Shown one piece after another: positions 35,402 to 47,112 of a DNA stretch of 64,000 nucleotides. The stretch is from Macrotrachela quadricornifera (Eukaryota > Rotifera > Eurotatoria > Philodinida > Philodinidae). The translations under genes and the position numbers were made by a program. The notes under the pieces were generated by a model. It was not told the DNA's origin. It made no database searches and saw nothing but the letters and a program-made list of their open reading frames with translations. Position 1 is the first letter of the stretch. Each line of letters begins with the position of its first letter. Location: NCBI GenBank assembly GCA_022393335.1, contig JAJEKB010021880.1, positions 3,716,954 through 3,780,953 on the forward strand, given 5' to 3'.

Positions 35402-36240
35402 AAAATCTTCTTGTTGTGCATCGTTTCTCAATTTGTTCATTAAATCAATAGAGTAGAATGACAATATCTGCTTGTAGCAAAATACTTTACTAAACTTCCA
35501 TTAGCTATCAAATAATTAACTTCAATTTGTTTACAACCGAGATAGATCTACTGTACTTTTCATCTTATTTAGTTGGTATTATTTTCAATATTTAGCAGAA
35601 TTCGAGGTTACAATGCTCCATATATTCTATGACAATATTAGCATTTCCTATTTAACACAAAATAATAACTCATGATAAAAAGAAAAGAGAAGCTATATAA
35701 CTGATGATTAAAATCTTTTTTCAAACAAATTTCGAATTTTAATTATTCAGTAATGATTATCTCATAAATCATCAACTCTATGAACATTTATTTCATAGCA
35801 ACTACCATCTATATGAACAGTTTTTACAACGGTATTTCTATGATCAATAGCTTTTTTTCTATTTTGTTCAAATAAGATCATACTAATTATAGAAAATATT
35901 GTTTCTATTTTCACGAAGCCAAATAAATTTTGACAAATCTTCTCATTCAAATCCTCAAATTAAAATATTGAATATCGATTTTAATAATTTTTTTTCTTCG
36001 TACATTTCCATGAACCATTCTTATTGGGAACATTTTCTGTATAGTATCTTACTTATATGAAGTAAATCGAATAAAATATCCAAGTATTTTAGGTCTAAGT
36101 TAAGGTAAGCTTTACGAAGATGTTGTTAATCATTAGAAAAGATGAAACATGAGAAAATTTTCATTTTTATTAATTGACTTTCCTAGAATATAGCAATGAA
36201 GTGCGACAATGATGATACTTTTGTTGAATTGAGTATGGAG
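35402..36240. other. Intergenic region between F-box gene 1 and the questin-oxidase-like relic
   Basis: AT-rich. A minus-strand frame at 35762-35950 ends ...VKTVHIDGSCYEINVHRVDD and reads like coding sequence, but it is short, has no ATG and no recognisable family. It may be a stray last exon. Confidence 0.35.
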
Positions 36241-37312
36241 ACATCAACGTTTTACATTTAACTTGCAAGTCATGTCGCATAGTCCAAGCCGAGGTTCGTA
36301 CAACTTGAGAATGTCATATGCATAACCTTGCTTCAAATTATCAACTGTTTCAATCGTCGGAATCAAATAAAGTCCCTCATTTAATCTACACTTTGCTTAA
36401 GCATCTTTCGAAACACATAATATTAATACATAAACTTCGATTGATGACATATTCCTAATTGTAGTCATCTTTCACTTTGTAATATCAATTAACTTTCGTC
36501 GATTTTCGTTGACAAATGTAGATAACGGTTGCTAGATAGAAGAAGACTTGTAGAAGCCTTTTGATAATACTTCGATTCAACAGAGATCGAATCTTTCGAA
36601 TGGGGATGTTTTCCGTTGGAAGATGCAAGACAATAAAATTAAAATCAATTTAATCTGGTTTATCTGTGCCAGCATATATGCAAACAGACATGTCACATAG
36701 ATCTTCAATTACTTGATCTCAACATCATCGAACGTTTGCTATTGATTGCAATAAGAAAAAAAGAAGGATTCATACGTTAACAATGAAGTAGTCGGAAGGG
36801 GTTCAGGAATTCTTGGTGTATTTTCATTGAAGCGAAGACCTTTGGTTATTTGAAGAGCTTGTTTTGTTCCATGTCTTGAAGGTTTTATTTTGCTAGTCAC
36901 TTGATGTAAAGTGTCACGGTACACAATAGTCATTGTCAATGCATCACATGCTATACTAGATCGTATTGATAAGTAGAGATCCTTTTGTTCATGGAGAAGT
37001 ATTTGAAAAGGTGCTTTTTTCCCACCACCTCGAGTGAAAAGTTTTGCATTAACAAAAATCCTGATAGATCGAACAAAATTTAGGATTCTCAAGTGAATCA
37101 TACTGATTGTCTTTGGTGATTTCGTGTGGCGAAGGCTGATGTTTTTTGGAATCATGACGCATATTATTGTCATAAATTTCTTCCATTTGCTTATCACTGG
37201 CTCCTAACTATACTAATAAGCTGAAATAATGAGCACTATGCGAATGAGATAGACTCGTGTTCCACATTACTTGATATTCTTCGAAATTGGTTTTCAGTAA
37301 TTTATTCAACAT
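36240..37312 (-). pseudogene. Questin-oxidase-like (DUF4243) gene relic
   Basis: From ATG 37312 the minus strand reads MLNKLLKTNFEEYQVMWN, then HSHSAHYFSLLV, a TAG (37208-37210), and LGASDKQMEEIYDNN, which resembles the conserved start of questin-oxidase-like proteins (histidine-rich segment, then LGAS and Y). Further down, around 36690-36500, IDFNFIVLHLPTENIPIRKI and LLQVFFYLATVIYICQ resemble the later HLLTS-type region, again with stops. The middle (36739-37080) is an open frame that I cannot align to the family and may be an insertion. Family members are Baeyer-Villiger-type oxidoreductases. Several stops and frameshifts make this copy dead. Assignment is tentative. Confidence 0.4.
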
Positions 37313-37849
37313 AGCTTGTGTCATGATGACGATCGTTGAATAAGCAAAGTGCAATTACGTAGTGTGTCACCTGTGTGATGTCTGTCTACCTTTTTTTTTT
37401 TTTCAAGCGTTGATAAACGTGAAATATACAGACAGCTTCTCGTACTCGTTTCTTTTATACTTCTTTTCTACTGTAAATTATAGTGAAAAAATAACTTTCG
37501 TAGAATGACAAAGCAAAAAGGATGAAAAACAGTTCGATACGATCATCACAAATATATTCATTGAAAAGAGAGACACTTTGATGAAAACAATTATCAACAT
37601 GTCAAAGTAAGTCAGGATTTGATATTCTACCTTGACAGTCGACAAATTTCTTGTTGTTGGAAAAAATCAAATGCTTTGGCAGCAAGATAATAAACAGCTC
37701 GCTCTTCGTTTGTTCGTTTGTCGATCTTGGATTAATTTTCTTTTCGATCACTATTGATCTAGAACATTCAACCTGTTTATCATGAACAGAAAAGATCTTA
37801 ATAGTCAATATGATCATGGGGACTTGATCTCAACGCTTTTAACGACATA
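37313..37849. other. Spacer with no supported gene
   Basis: A T-run at 37390-37405 and short frames only. Confidence 0.35.
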
Positions 37850-38280
37850 TTGAGAGAGTTTTTGAATAAGAAAATTTCTTTCTATACGCTTCACTTAGAA
37901 ATCGAACGATATAATCATGATTATAAGAAATATCGACCAAATTTCAATATATTCCAGTTGTTTCTAACTAAGTTTCACCGTTATCTTTGTTCTCTAACTC
38001 TGATCATCATTATGGCGAATAAATTAGTTTCTGACTTTGACAAACTGTAGAGTTTAGAAAGTGATTTTTCTCATCTGAAAACATTTAAATATCTCATTAA
38101 GATATCTCATCAGCCGACTCACTCTCTTCGACTTGTAACTTTCCACAAATCTAACAATTCTTCTACTAATATATTCTATATTCTTTGTGTAATTATTTGT
38201 GCTAATTCCATCGCTGCTCAGACTGGTAATAACCAACCATTAGAATTTTATAATCAACAGATGCTTGAATCAATCAAATG
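37850..38280 (+). pseudogene. Unrecognised decayed coding sequence
   Basis: A frame from about 37850 to a TAG at 38048-38050 continues in the same register to 38280 with coding-like content (KFHRYLCSLTLIIIMANKLV, then SHLKTFKYLIKISHQPTHSL). The Leu-rich composition with SHLK resembles parts of the F-box/LRR-type genes at 33205 and 49907, so it may be a fragment of a third family member. I cannot assign it. Confidence 0.25.
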
Positions 38281-39683
38281 ACCTATCAAATGAAAAGAAA
38301 CAGATCGAAATGTAAGATAAGAAAATGAATTATTTTGATTAAGATTTCATCTGTATCTTTTTGAAATTCAGCTAATCATTGAATATGTGATAGATGAATT
38401 CAAAGTAAAAGATTAACTTTGATATGTGGATCATTAAATTTCACATTGATTAATCTATTTAGTAAACATGTGGAAAGATAAAAGATGACAAAATGATGGA
38501 TATGAAGAAGTTTTTCTTGGAAAAATAATCGAGCATATTTGTTTTAAAATATAATCTTCATGATGAAAGATTTTGCAGTAAAAATTGTGAAAACATCGAA
38601 AAAAGCTCTTTTTTGGCAAGTCTATATCATTGTTGTTTTTAATTTGGCACAATCTAAAAGGTTTCGTTATACAATTTAACAGTTACATAATTTTGTTCGA
38701 TATTAAATTTTACATCTGAAGGCATAATAATAAATGTCTCATAGAGTGAATCTGGCTTTCAAGAACACATTTGAAATCTTTTTCTCCTGAACTACGACAA
38801 CAGAAATCTTAAAAAGATCGTGAAAATATAGAGCGTAAAATTCTTTATATTTTGATGCTAAATACTTTTCTGTTACCATCAAAGTTCATGAGAATAGACT
38901 TACATAAATGTATAAATGTCTGTTGTTAGTAGGAAATCGCAGTTGTATGATTGAGAAGGTTGTAATCTTTTCAATTTTATGATGACAGGAAAAATTTATT
39001 TGAAAAACAAAGTCTTTAGACTATGTTTAAATTGCTCGAATAAAGTAAACTAAAAGTGACCGGTTTAATCTGGCCCACCCGTTAGTCTTATGACTGGGGA
39101 AAAGAATAAAAAAAAAACAGAATGACTATTATAAAAGCTCTTTTTTTTATTGCACTCGAATCAAATAATCAGAACGTAAAAATGTATCGTCTACCTCTCA
39201 AACATAATGACATCATTCTCTTGTAACAATATTTGATAAAATTGCACAAGATTGGGAAAACATTTGCTGTCACATAAGTAAATACATTTTTAAGTTCTTC
39301 TTCAGAGTTTCAGAGGGAAATTTTTACACTGAGGCTTTTACAATTGATTAGCAAAGAACAATAATATGCATTAGTAAAATATCAAACGTATCGGTAACAT
39401 CGAGAAGAATTCGATATGTCTACGATCTAAGAATTACCATTTGTAAAGTACAAAAATAGTACATGATATTAAGAGTCGCATATTCACTATTGAAATTTTC
39501 AAAAATAATAAAATATATAGAAACAACTAGATTCTCAAATTGATTGGCTTTCTATAAATTCATCCTTCCGAACAATTAAAATCAATAAGAGCAAGAGAAA
39601 ATATATATTAAAACCTCAATATTTTATAATAAATAACAAAAAAGGAAGAAATTATTGATTAAAAATAGATTATTTCATCATCT
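38281..39683. other. Intergenic AT-rich region
   Basis: No gene, RNA or repeat that I can support; the short frame 38455-38652 has no motif. Confidence 0.4.
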
Positions 39684-40501
39684 TTATGCTAAATAACGTA
39701 ATACATCTTTATCATTTGGTTGACATTCAAGATATTCTTTTTCAATTAATATATCAATACATTTCTAGAATAAAAGAGTTTATATGAATTATTTTTTTTA
39801 TAATGATTTAATTTACTTTAATAACAGGAATGTTGGGTTTGAAACGTAAACTTAATTGTTGAATAACTTCTTGCATTAATAAAGCATGTTTTAATGTTTG
39901 TCGAGCTTTCATTATTCGAACAATTGCTGCTTGAATAACCATTTTACGATTATTATTGATCATTCTATGAACATCTTCAATATCTTTTTATTCAATTGAT
40001 TTTAATGGAACATTTAAATTTATTCGAAAATTTTTACGAATAAACAAAAAATTTTATTTAAAGATTATAATAAATTAAACAACATTTCCCTATTAAAATT
40101 AGTCTCTAATCGAATGGAATAATTTAATTTAATATCAGTATCTTTTAAATTTTCATCTAATTCATCTTCATTAATATCTGTACATACTAATATCAAGAAT
40201 TGTTTCAATATAAAGTTTCGGGTCCTAAATCGAATAAAAATGGATGTGAATAGAGTTAAACTTACATTAATAGCTGTTCCACTAACATGTTCGATAGTAT
40301 TGATACCCATTTCATAAGTATGATTTTCAACAATTTTTTTCAATTCATTAGTTACATTAGATACTCGATTGACTAATTTGAAAAGAAGTGCTAAATCTAT
40401 ATCAAAATAAAGTGTGTTTAGTAGATTTTTGAAGATATATAGATCAATGTTTACCTTGATGTCTTTTATCACGAAGAAGTGTTTTTGATTCTGAATAAAT
40501 A
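39684..40501 (-). pseudogene. Cullin-1-like gene, truncated and interrupted
   Basis: The minus strand encodes recognisable cullin pieces in order. SKTLLRDKRHQ joins DLALLFKLVNRVSN over a GT-AG intron, then come ELKKIVENHTYEMGINTIE (mid-repeat of the N-terminal cullin stalk), a poorly conserved segment, FRINLNVPLKSIE followed by a stop, [20 protein letters not shown], the neddylation-site motif [20 protein letters not shown], and [12 protein letters not shown]. After a 52-nt intron (39765-39816) comes CIDILIEKEYLE, ending in RYLA, the canonical cullin C-terminus. Cullins scaffold SCF ubiquitin ligases together with F-box proteins. Here most of the central domain is missing, there is an in-frame TAA in the C-terminal domain, and a MITE sits at the 5' edge. 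Not functional as a cullin. Confidence 0.7.
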
Positions 40502-40678
40502 CAGTGGTGGATTTAGGGTGAGAGCGCTGAGGCCGATCGCCGCTGTTTTCAATTTTTTTTTCGACTTTTTTCCAGCAGAAAAGGTCAAAGAATGAATAAA
40601 TTTTACCTCCAACGAAATCGAAAACACGTTTTCTGACCAAAATTACCCCCACTTAAAAAAATCCTAGATCCACCACTG
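40502..40678. mobile_element. Short hAT-like MITE (CAGTGGTGGAT ends)
   Basis: 177 bp with tips CAGTGGTGGATTTAGG and, in reverse complement, CAGTGGTGGATCTAGG. It lies immediately upstream (on the minus strand) of the first recognisable cullin exon and appears to have inserted into it. No clear 8-bp duplication remains. The open frame at 40065-40652 runs through it only by chance. Confidence 0.6.
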
Positions 40679-43210
40679 TTGAGAATAATTTTCGAATCTT
40701 CTGTGTCTGTTTCAAAAAGCATATCGGCATCATTATATAAAAAGAAATATGTTCTCAGACATAACAGGAATAAATTATAAGACGTATCTCATTGCAAGTC
40801 TTCACAAAATAGATTTGATGTTTCGTTTTAGTCTCTAGAAAAACAATTTCCCACCAAAAAAAACACATTCATAGTATCAGGAAAACTTGTCTGACCCATA
40901 GTCCGACTTTAGTAGACTCTTTCCTATTAGATTCCAAGAAACGAAATTTACTTTCAATAGGCTACGAAAAGTATTAAGAGCAAACATCATACCAATCTCA
41001 ATTTTCTCATTTGTATTATTTGCTTCTTCTACTTTCACGAACTTATATACATTGTGATTCGTTCTTTTTCAAACAATGACCCAATTTACACGTTCCTTCT
41101 TTTACTTACCTTTCAGATATGCTATAATAGAATCAATTTCCTTACCGGAATCTCCAATAATATACTGTACCCATACATGTAACCTAATCGTAATTATATC
41201 TCTCTTAGTGTTTCTGCCCCCACCTTCATCGAGAGAGATGTTCATACGTCTGTTTCTGTCTAAAGTTTTACTTACTACACCCGTATGTGTCCAGAAATTT
41301 ATTTACTGTCTGGGAAATGTTTTTCCTCTTTCCGGAAAAAAAAACTTATCTGGAAATTAATACGAAGCATCATATGTATAGTCCATTCTAATTCATTTAT
41401 TTTAACTTATAAATGGTTAATCTTTTTTCAAAAATTTCATAAATCTTCAAATATTATACATCATAAAAATTCTATCTAGTTCCATATATTAATCTATTAA
41501 TAATTATTTTTCTTTAGATTTAAAAGTATTTATCAATTAATTAAAAATCAAAACAGAACAGTATCAAATCTAATTGAGTTATAACGATATTAATAGGTTT
41601 ACCGGAAGTTCGTCAATAAGACTTTCTTCAACTGTCATGAAACAATATTAATATGAAATACATGTAAGAATTGAAGCTAGAGCCATTTGATTGAAGAATT
41701 TTTGAACCTAGTCGCACATTCTACAATTTTTTCATAAGATCCGAAATTAAGGCGAAGACTATTCGCATCCGATGATCAAACAATAGTAGACATCAAAAAT
41801 AGAGACAAACGAACAAAAATCAAAAGAAATTTCAAAAAGATTTATATACATGAGATATTATTTTGGATCTGGTCCTAATAAGTAAAATTTTTCAGACCTG
41901 AATTAGGCCAGGTTTGAGTCCCAGTAAGACCCTACCAGCTTTAGCCGAAGCTATTGTTGTTTGAATATATATTATACCTTAGATTCATCAATATAGCCGA
42001 GAGAACTTTTCAAATCCACATCTAGTTCACAATCAAATTGGCGAAATCGCAAATCCCTGTTTATATTATATAAAGATAAAAAAAGCAAAAATATATTAAA
42101 TAATAAATATCTTTAATAGACGTTATGATCTAAAATTCAAAATGCATTGGAAATCTTTAAAACTATCTGGTTTCCTGCAGTTTTTGATGGATTCTCTAGT
42201 GGTATATTTGAAATTTATTATTCATTTCCAAATATAATATGCACCACTGTTCGTTGAATAACTCAAAAATACAAACAGTTAGAGATCTGCAGTTTTGATC
42301 GATAGAAAGAAGAGACAGGAGAAACATCTTTTTTCCAATATTATATAAAAGAAAATTATTTTAAAATCAATCACTTCTACAAAATATCGAAAAATGTTTG
42401 ATTTTGACAAACGATAAGAAAATTTATTAAAAATGGAAATAATTCTATCATTTTCTCGCGACTACATCGTGTTGTTCTTTGATAAAAGAATCAACAATCT
42501 CTTAGAATGAGTGCTACTTATGTTTAGTCAAACTATAAAAGTGTCGCTTCAGGATATTATTATTATAAAATAAATCGAAATACATGTCATCTCCAGAGAT
42601 CATTTAGTAAGATTAAAAAAATTCGACAGAGAACGCATTTTAACGAATTATTAATACTTTTAATATAGGAAAGTTTGGCGGAAATAAAGGACATTTGAAT
42701 TCAATAGCTCTTGTAAAGTTTAATCAAATAATGTATCTGAAATATCTTGGCAAACATTCTTTGTGACAAAAAACTTAGAGTAATCAGTACCATCACGAAT
42801 AAATTATTAATTATTAGTTTTTTATTAATATTTTTATTGTATAATTTTTTGCGGAGTTATGAAGAACGATTAAAATCGATCGGTTTCAGATTTTGGAATT
42901 AGTGTATTATAGATTTTATTTACACTATCGTAGAATATAAACACAAAATTATATAAATAATGTAAAGGTCACTTAAAATAGATGGATAATAGAAAATGGT
43001 AACCATTGTCTATCTGTATAAAATAATTGTTCGTTTGAATTTGAGTCATTATTGATGGTTTTATATAAAAAGTTTCCGATAAAATTATGTTAATTGATTG
43101 TGATATATATGTTTAGATACTATATGATGAACATAATAAATCAATATAAAAATACTTTTTCTTAATCATTTACGCATATAATTGATGTGGGTATTGAATA
43201 ATCATATAAA
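40679..43210. other. Intergenic AT-rich region
   Basis: No gene is supported. Frames at 41076-41479 lack family motifs. No tandem or inverted repeat stands out. Confidence 0.4.
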
Positions 43211-43212
43211 TA

Positions 43213-43223
43213 ATCTATATAAA
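43213..43223 (+). promoter_or_regulatory. Consensus TATA box
   Basis: CTATATAAAAGG, an almost perfect TATA box, about 45 bp before the ATG at 43259. It supports a real transcription unit for the small Cys-rich frame downstream. Confidence 0.45.
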
Positions 43224-43258
43224 AGGAATAAATTTCAATTTGATCGAAATACTAAATA

Positions 43259-43536
43259 ATGTTATTTTTATTTATTTATGTTAATTTCTTTTCCATGTTT
43301 ATCTCATCAAGTTGCATATTGTTTTAATGGATACTTTAATCGAAATGCATATTTGGTTATATTCTCAATTAATACTGTTGGAAACAAATAAAGATTATTC
43401 GGATTATGAAAATGAAGGACGTGTATGTAGAAATGATGGTATTATTTGTGGTGATTTATGGAATGGATATGCATATATTAACAAAAATTGTCGAGTACAA
43501 TTTAAAGGATCATATTATCAATGTTGTGTTAATTAA
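43259..43536 (+). CDS. Possible small secreted Cys-rich protein
   Basis: Downstream of a good TATA box, ATG 43259 opens a hydrophobic, signal-peptide-like MLFLFIYVNFFSMFISS. The Cys-rich part lies in another frame to the stop at 43536: EGRVCRNDGIICGDLWNGYA, then NCRVQFKGSYYQCCVN. The two frames could be joined by a very short intron or may reflect a frameshift; I could not find a satisfactory GT-AG pair. Five cysteines in the last 45 residues, including a CC pair near the end, suggest a disulphide-rich extracellular peptide. Function unknown. If the frame really starts at the internal ATG 43327, it has no leader. Confidence 0.35.
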
Positions 43537-44883
43537 GAAATTTTTATTAACTACCTTCGCCTTGGTAATCTTCTTCTCGCTTAGAAAATTCCTGTATACA
43601 GACTTGTATGTACTGATATTGATAAATATTTAATGATAGTAGGATAGAGTATACAAACGATGCGCATGAGAGTTTCGAAACAAAATGAATCCTTTGAACT
43701 TCATCTATCTTTGTTCTCATTTGAATGCTTGTGCACATCCTTTGGGATCCAAACACGATATAATATCGATGATAACTATATATATATATGTTTTCATTTT
43801 TGATTGATCATTGTTTCTCATTCAGTTATAATGTGAGAGTTGAAACTGTTTTTTGAAAAGTTAAAAATTAAGAAAAAGTTCGATAGTATAAATGAAAATG
43901 TGCTTACTTATAACGTCATCGTCTCCAAAAATTAGTATTTTTTTTTCTTTAGTCGTGATCGTCGAGAATTCTCGAGGTGAGAAAAGACATGCCTAGAGAG
44001 ATTCTCTGTTAAGTGTATTTTTTTTTAAGAAAAATAATTCTTTTTAAGATTAATAGTGATACTTAACAAACGCTCTCCTTAGACATATCTTTATAGATAT
44101 AGAGCTTAAATATACCTCTATCACTAGTAGAAAAATCAATCAATTCTCTTGCTTGATCCGTAAGATAGATACTCCACTTAATTGGCAATTACGTGACTTT
44201 TGGAACATTCGGTATTTATACTTGTCGAGTATTCAAATGAGAATAAAATCAAGTTTCTATTTAGAAATTTATTTATGGATACATTGATAAATATTGATTG
44301 TCGCTTTTTAAGTAAACACAAATAATTCTCAACTGAATATAGTCTACTGATTATCTATTGCTTCTCATCGAACACAATATTAAGAATTCCCACTGAACAA
44401 ACACATATATACAAAAAAAACTAAACATTTATATAATTCTCCCTACAGTCAACGGAATATTAATATAGATGTTTCTTAGTTCTATTGTCTAATTTTCCAT
44501 AAATTATCTTTGTTTAAAAATTATTATTTTTTCCGTTCGATTATAAAATAAGACGATACATCAATGTACTATTAACAAACAGTTTTTTTTTGTTTTATCT
44601 CACTCTCATTCGTGACAATATACATATCATTTATTAAAGAGAATAAAATTCTTTTTGAATTTTGATCATGAAAATTTCTATTATGTCTACCTGAAATTTT
44701 CATATTAAATTTTGGATATATATATGACATAGACATTCGATACATATAACAAACGTACATAAGACAAAACGAGTTAGTATGAATTCTTTATTAGAACAGA
44801 TAAGAATTAAAGCTAATATAATGAAAAGAAAGAACAAAATAGAAATGTTTGATATGAATGAATACAAATATCATGTTAATAAA
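43537..44883. other. Intergenic AT-rich region
   Basis: No supported gene. It includes the likely 3' flank of the minus-strand NTF2-like gene. Confidence 0.4.
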
Positions 44884-45255
44884 TTATTTATGACCACTGC
44901 TCGAGTTAAATTCGCCTTTATAATTCGATTCAATTTCTTGAATTTTGCCTGATGGACCAAACGTATATAAAGTATCGAATATTTTATTATCGAATAATAT
45001 TCGAGCACGTATTGTGTTTCTGTGTTGATCATCGAGATATTCAAGAATTTTCCAATGAGCATTTGGATATGCTTCATGTTCCATACTATAATATTCACGA
45101 GCACCCTCGATACCTTTGTAGACAGCTTTTGAATTTGATATTTTCTCTACATTTTCATCGAGAAAGTCGTTGAGAGTATGAACATGACGTTGGTTAACGG
45201 CTTCGGTAAAATGTTCAATTAGAGTTTTATGTGATTGACTGGACGAGTGCGACAT
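44884..45255 (-). CDS. SnoaL/NTF2-like domain protein
   Basis: Intact single-exon gene of 123 residues. The ATG at 45255 (MSHSSSQSHKTLIEHF) is preferred; the frame extends further upstream only through a TTG. The fold signature of small NTF2-like proteins is present: HFTEAVNQRHVHTLNDFLDE, then an ENVEKISN strand, YKGIEGAREYYSMEHEA, YPNAHWKILEY, and the closing strands TIRARILFDN and DTLYTFGPSGKIQEIESNY. The family forms cone-shaped pockets that bind small hydrophobic ligands, sometimes with ring-cyclising or isomerase activity. No catalytic residue can be assigned here. A TATA box lies about 90 bp upstream. Cytosolic; no leader or membrane segment. Confidence 0.7.
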   Translation of the reverse strand: MSHSSSQSHKTLIEHFTEAVNQRHVHTLNDFLDENVEKISNSKAVYKGIEGAREYYSMEHEAYPNAHWKILEYLDDQHRNTIRARILFDNKIFDTLYTFGPSGKIQEIESNYKGEFNSSSGHK

Positions 45256-45343
45256 AATGTCCAATATAAACTTATCTACATGTACTAGAGAAAGAATGCT
45301 TTTGTTATACACTGAAATGTAACTGAAGAATTGTGTGTATGTG

Positions 45344-45354
45344 GTATATATAGG
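45344..45354 (-). promoter_or_regulatory. TATA box of the NTF2-like gene
   Basis: On the minus strand CCTATATATACC lies about 90 bp before ATG 45255, compatible with transcription start about 60 bp upstream of the coding sequence. Confidence 0.45.
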
Positions 45355-45355
45355 C

Positions 45356-46373
45356 AATGACGATCGTCTATTTTTTTTCTCTTATCCAAGTGGTCTTGTG
45401 TAGAGAAACAACATTGTACGGCCGTGCTTGAGAGAAAATAAGAGTTCGCTCGAGCAGAATGGAAAAAAGAACGCGACAGCGAATAGGAACAATCATCTCC
45501 ACTAGTTGCTATCTCAGATTAGTTTTTTTTTTCTTTCTTTCTGGTACAACACACGAGGGCGTTCAAGATTCTTCATTTTGTAGGTCAACATCTTCAGAGA
45601 AATTCTATAAATATTGCTATTTTTTTCTATTGTGCGCATCAACGAGAGTGATTTTTTTCTTGTGTTCTATCACAAGAAAAATGATAATAATTCTAGTCGA
45701 CGTGTATGCTGTTCATACACTTACTGACACATTTTTTTAATTTTTAGCACGCGTTACCAACATGTTATATGTAATGCAGAGCTGTCGACAACATATTTCT
45801 CTTCAGCTTATTATGGTTTCTCAACGCCTATCGTGATAAAGCTGACTGACATTTTTTTTAAAATTACACCATTTTCACAAAAAAATGTTAGATAAATGTG
45901 TTTCATTTAATTATTTTTTATCAAGATGAAAATATAATACTTTTTGTAAAAAAAACTTGTATATAAAGTGAATGATTCTCATTTTGCCACAAAGAATTTA
46001 TTCAAAAAACAAAATTTATTAATGAATATATACAAAGATAAATAATCTGTAAATCTAGATTTTTAAAATCAAATTAAAAATTTAGATTATTAAATATTTT
46101 AGACAAATTCTTCTAAACTTTAGTATAGAAAATATGATAGTTAATTTTTTTCAATCAAGAATTTCTCATATTGATGCTAAATTAATAAAAAGTGGTAGAA
46201 ACATAATCGAACAATATTATTTCACACGTAATTCCTATTTGACAGTTCGTAGACAGTAATGTTTTATTAATGGATATTTATCAACACTCCCAAGATATTC
46301 ACATGTCACTTGATAGAAAATATATACAAATTAGGCACATAAACTGATGCGGGAATATACGGGATTGTTCAAT
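45356..46373. other. Intergenic AT-rich region
   Basis: No gene is supported; the plus-strand frame at 45459-45740 has no motif and is rich in T runs. Confidence 0.4.
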
Positions 46374-46716
46374 CGCTGTTGAGTTCAAGCTAATAGATTA
46401 TTACCGCGATGATATTGCATTTTTAGAGTAGTTTTTTCGTTGTATCCCGTAATTTCCGGATATATTACGAATATAAACAAATTGTTGTTATCCTCATCAT
46501 ATTTTAGGATAAGATGAACGAAAAGATTTGAAACTTTCGCAGTAAACTATTCTTACTAGGACTTATCTCTGTGTAAAGTTTCAAGTCGAAGCTTGAAACT
46601 CTGTTTTTCTGGTATTCCCTGAAGGGAATTACGAGATTCAACGAAAAAAGACGCTAACAATGCAATATCATCGCAGTAATAATCTATTAGCTCAAACTTA
46701 AAAGCGATTGAACAAT
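46374..46716. repeat. Imperfect inverted repeat (MITE-like)
   Basis: The left arm 46374-46466 (ATTGTTCAATCGCTG ... CGATGATATTGCATT) returns in reverse complement at 46624-46716. Shared blocks are AGCTAATAGATTATTAC and GCGATGATATTGCATT. The loop holds a smaller hairpin, ATTCCCTGAAGGGAAT. No coding sequence and no clear target duplication. Confidence 0.6.
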
Positions 46717-47112
46717 GTTGTGCATTCTCTCGTAAGAACAATTCTACATCTACTGTTATATTATTTAAATCATCTTATATTTTTTAATATTGATGGTGAT
46801 AATGACAATTCTAATGATCAAAATGAAATTAGCAATATTATTGCCAAGAATAATATTCATGCTGCCGATAATCTAAGCAATACTTCAATGAACTATAAAT
46901 AAAGGATGTTTCATAAGTAACGGTCCCATTTTTATTTTTGGTCTATCTTTGCTGTATTTAAAGGGAGGCAGATGGCGATCATATATTTTTGAAGAGCAGC
47001 TTTTAAGCTCTCATCATGGAAGAATTGCAATGGATTTGTATTAGTCCTAAGAAAAGACTGCAACGATAAAGTTTCTAAAAAAAATCGAGCAAATTTTGAT
47101 TTTTATATTCTA

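Noticed and set aside
40065..40652. One 195-residue protein on the minus strand
   Set aside because: It runs through a MITE and two cullin introns; only parts are real cullin coding sequence.
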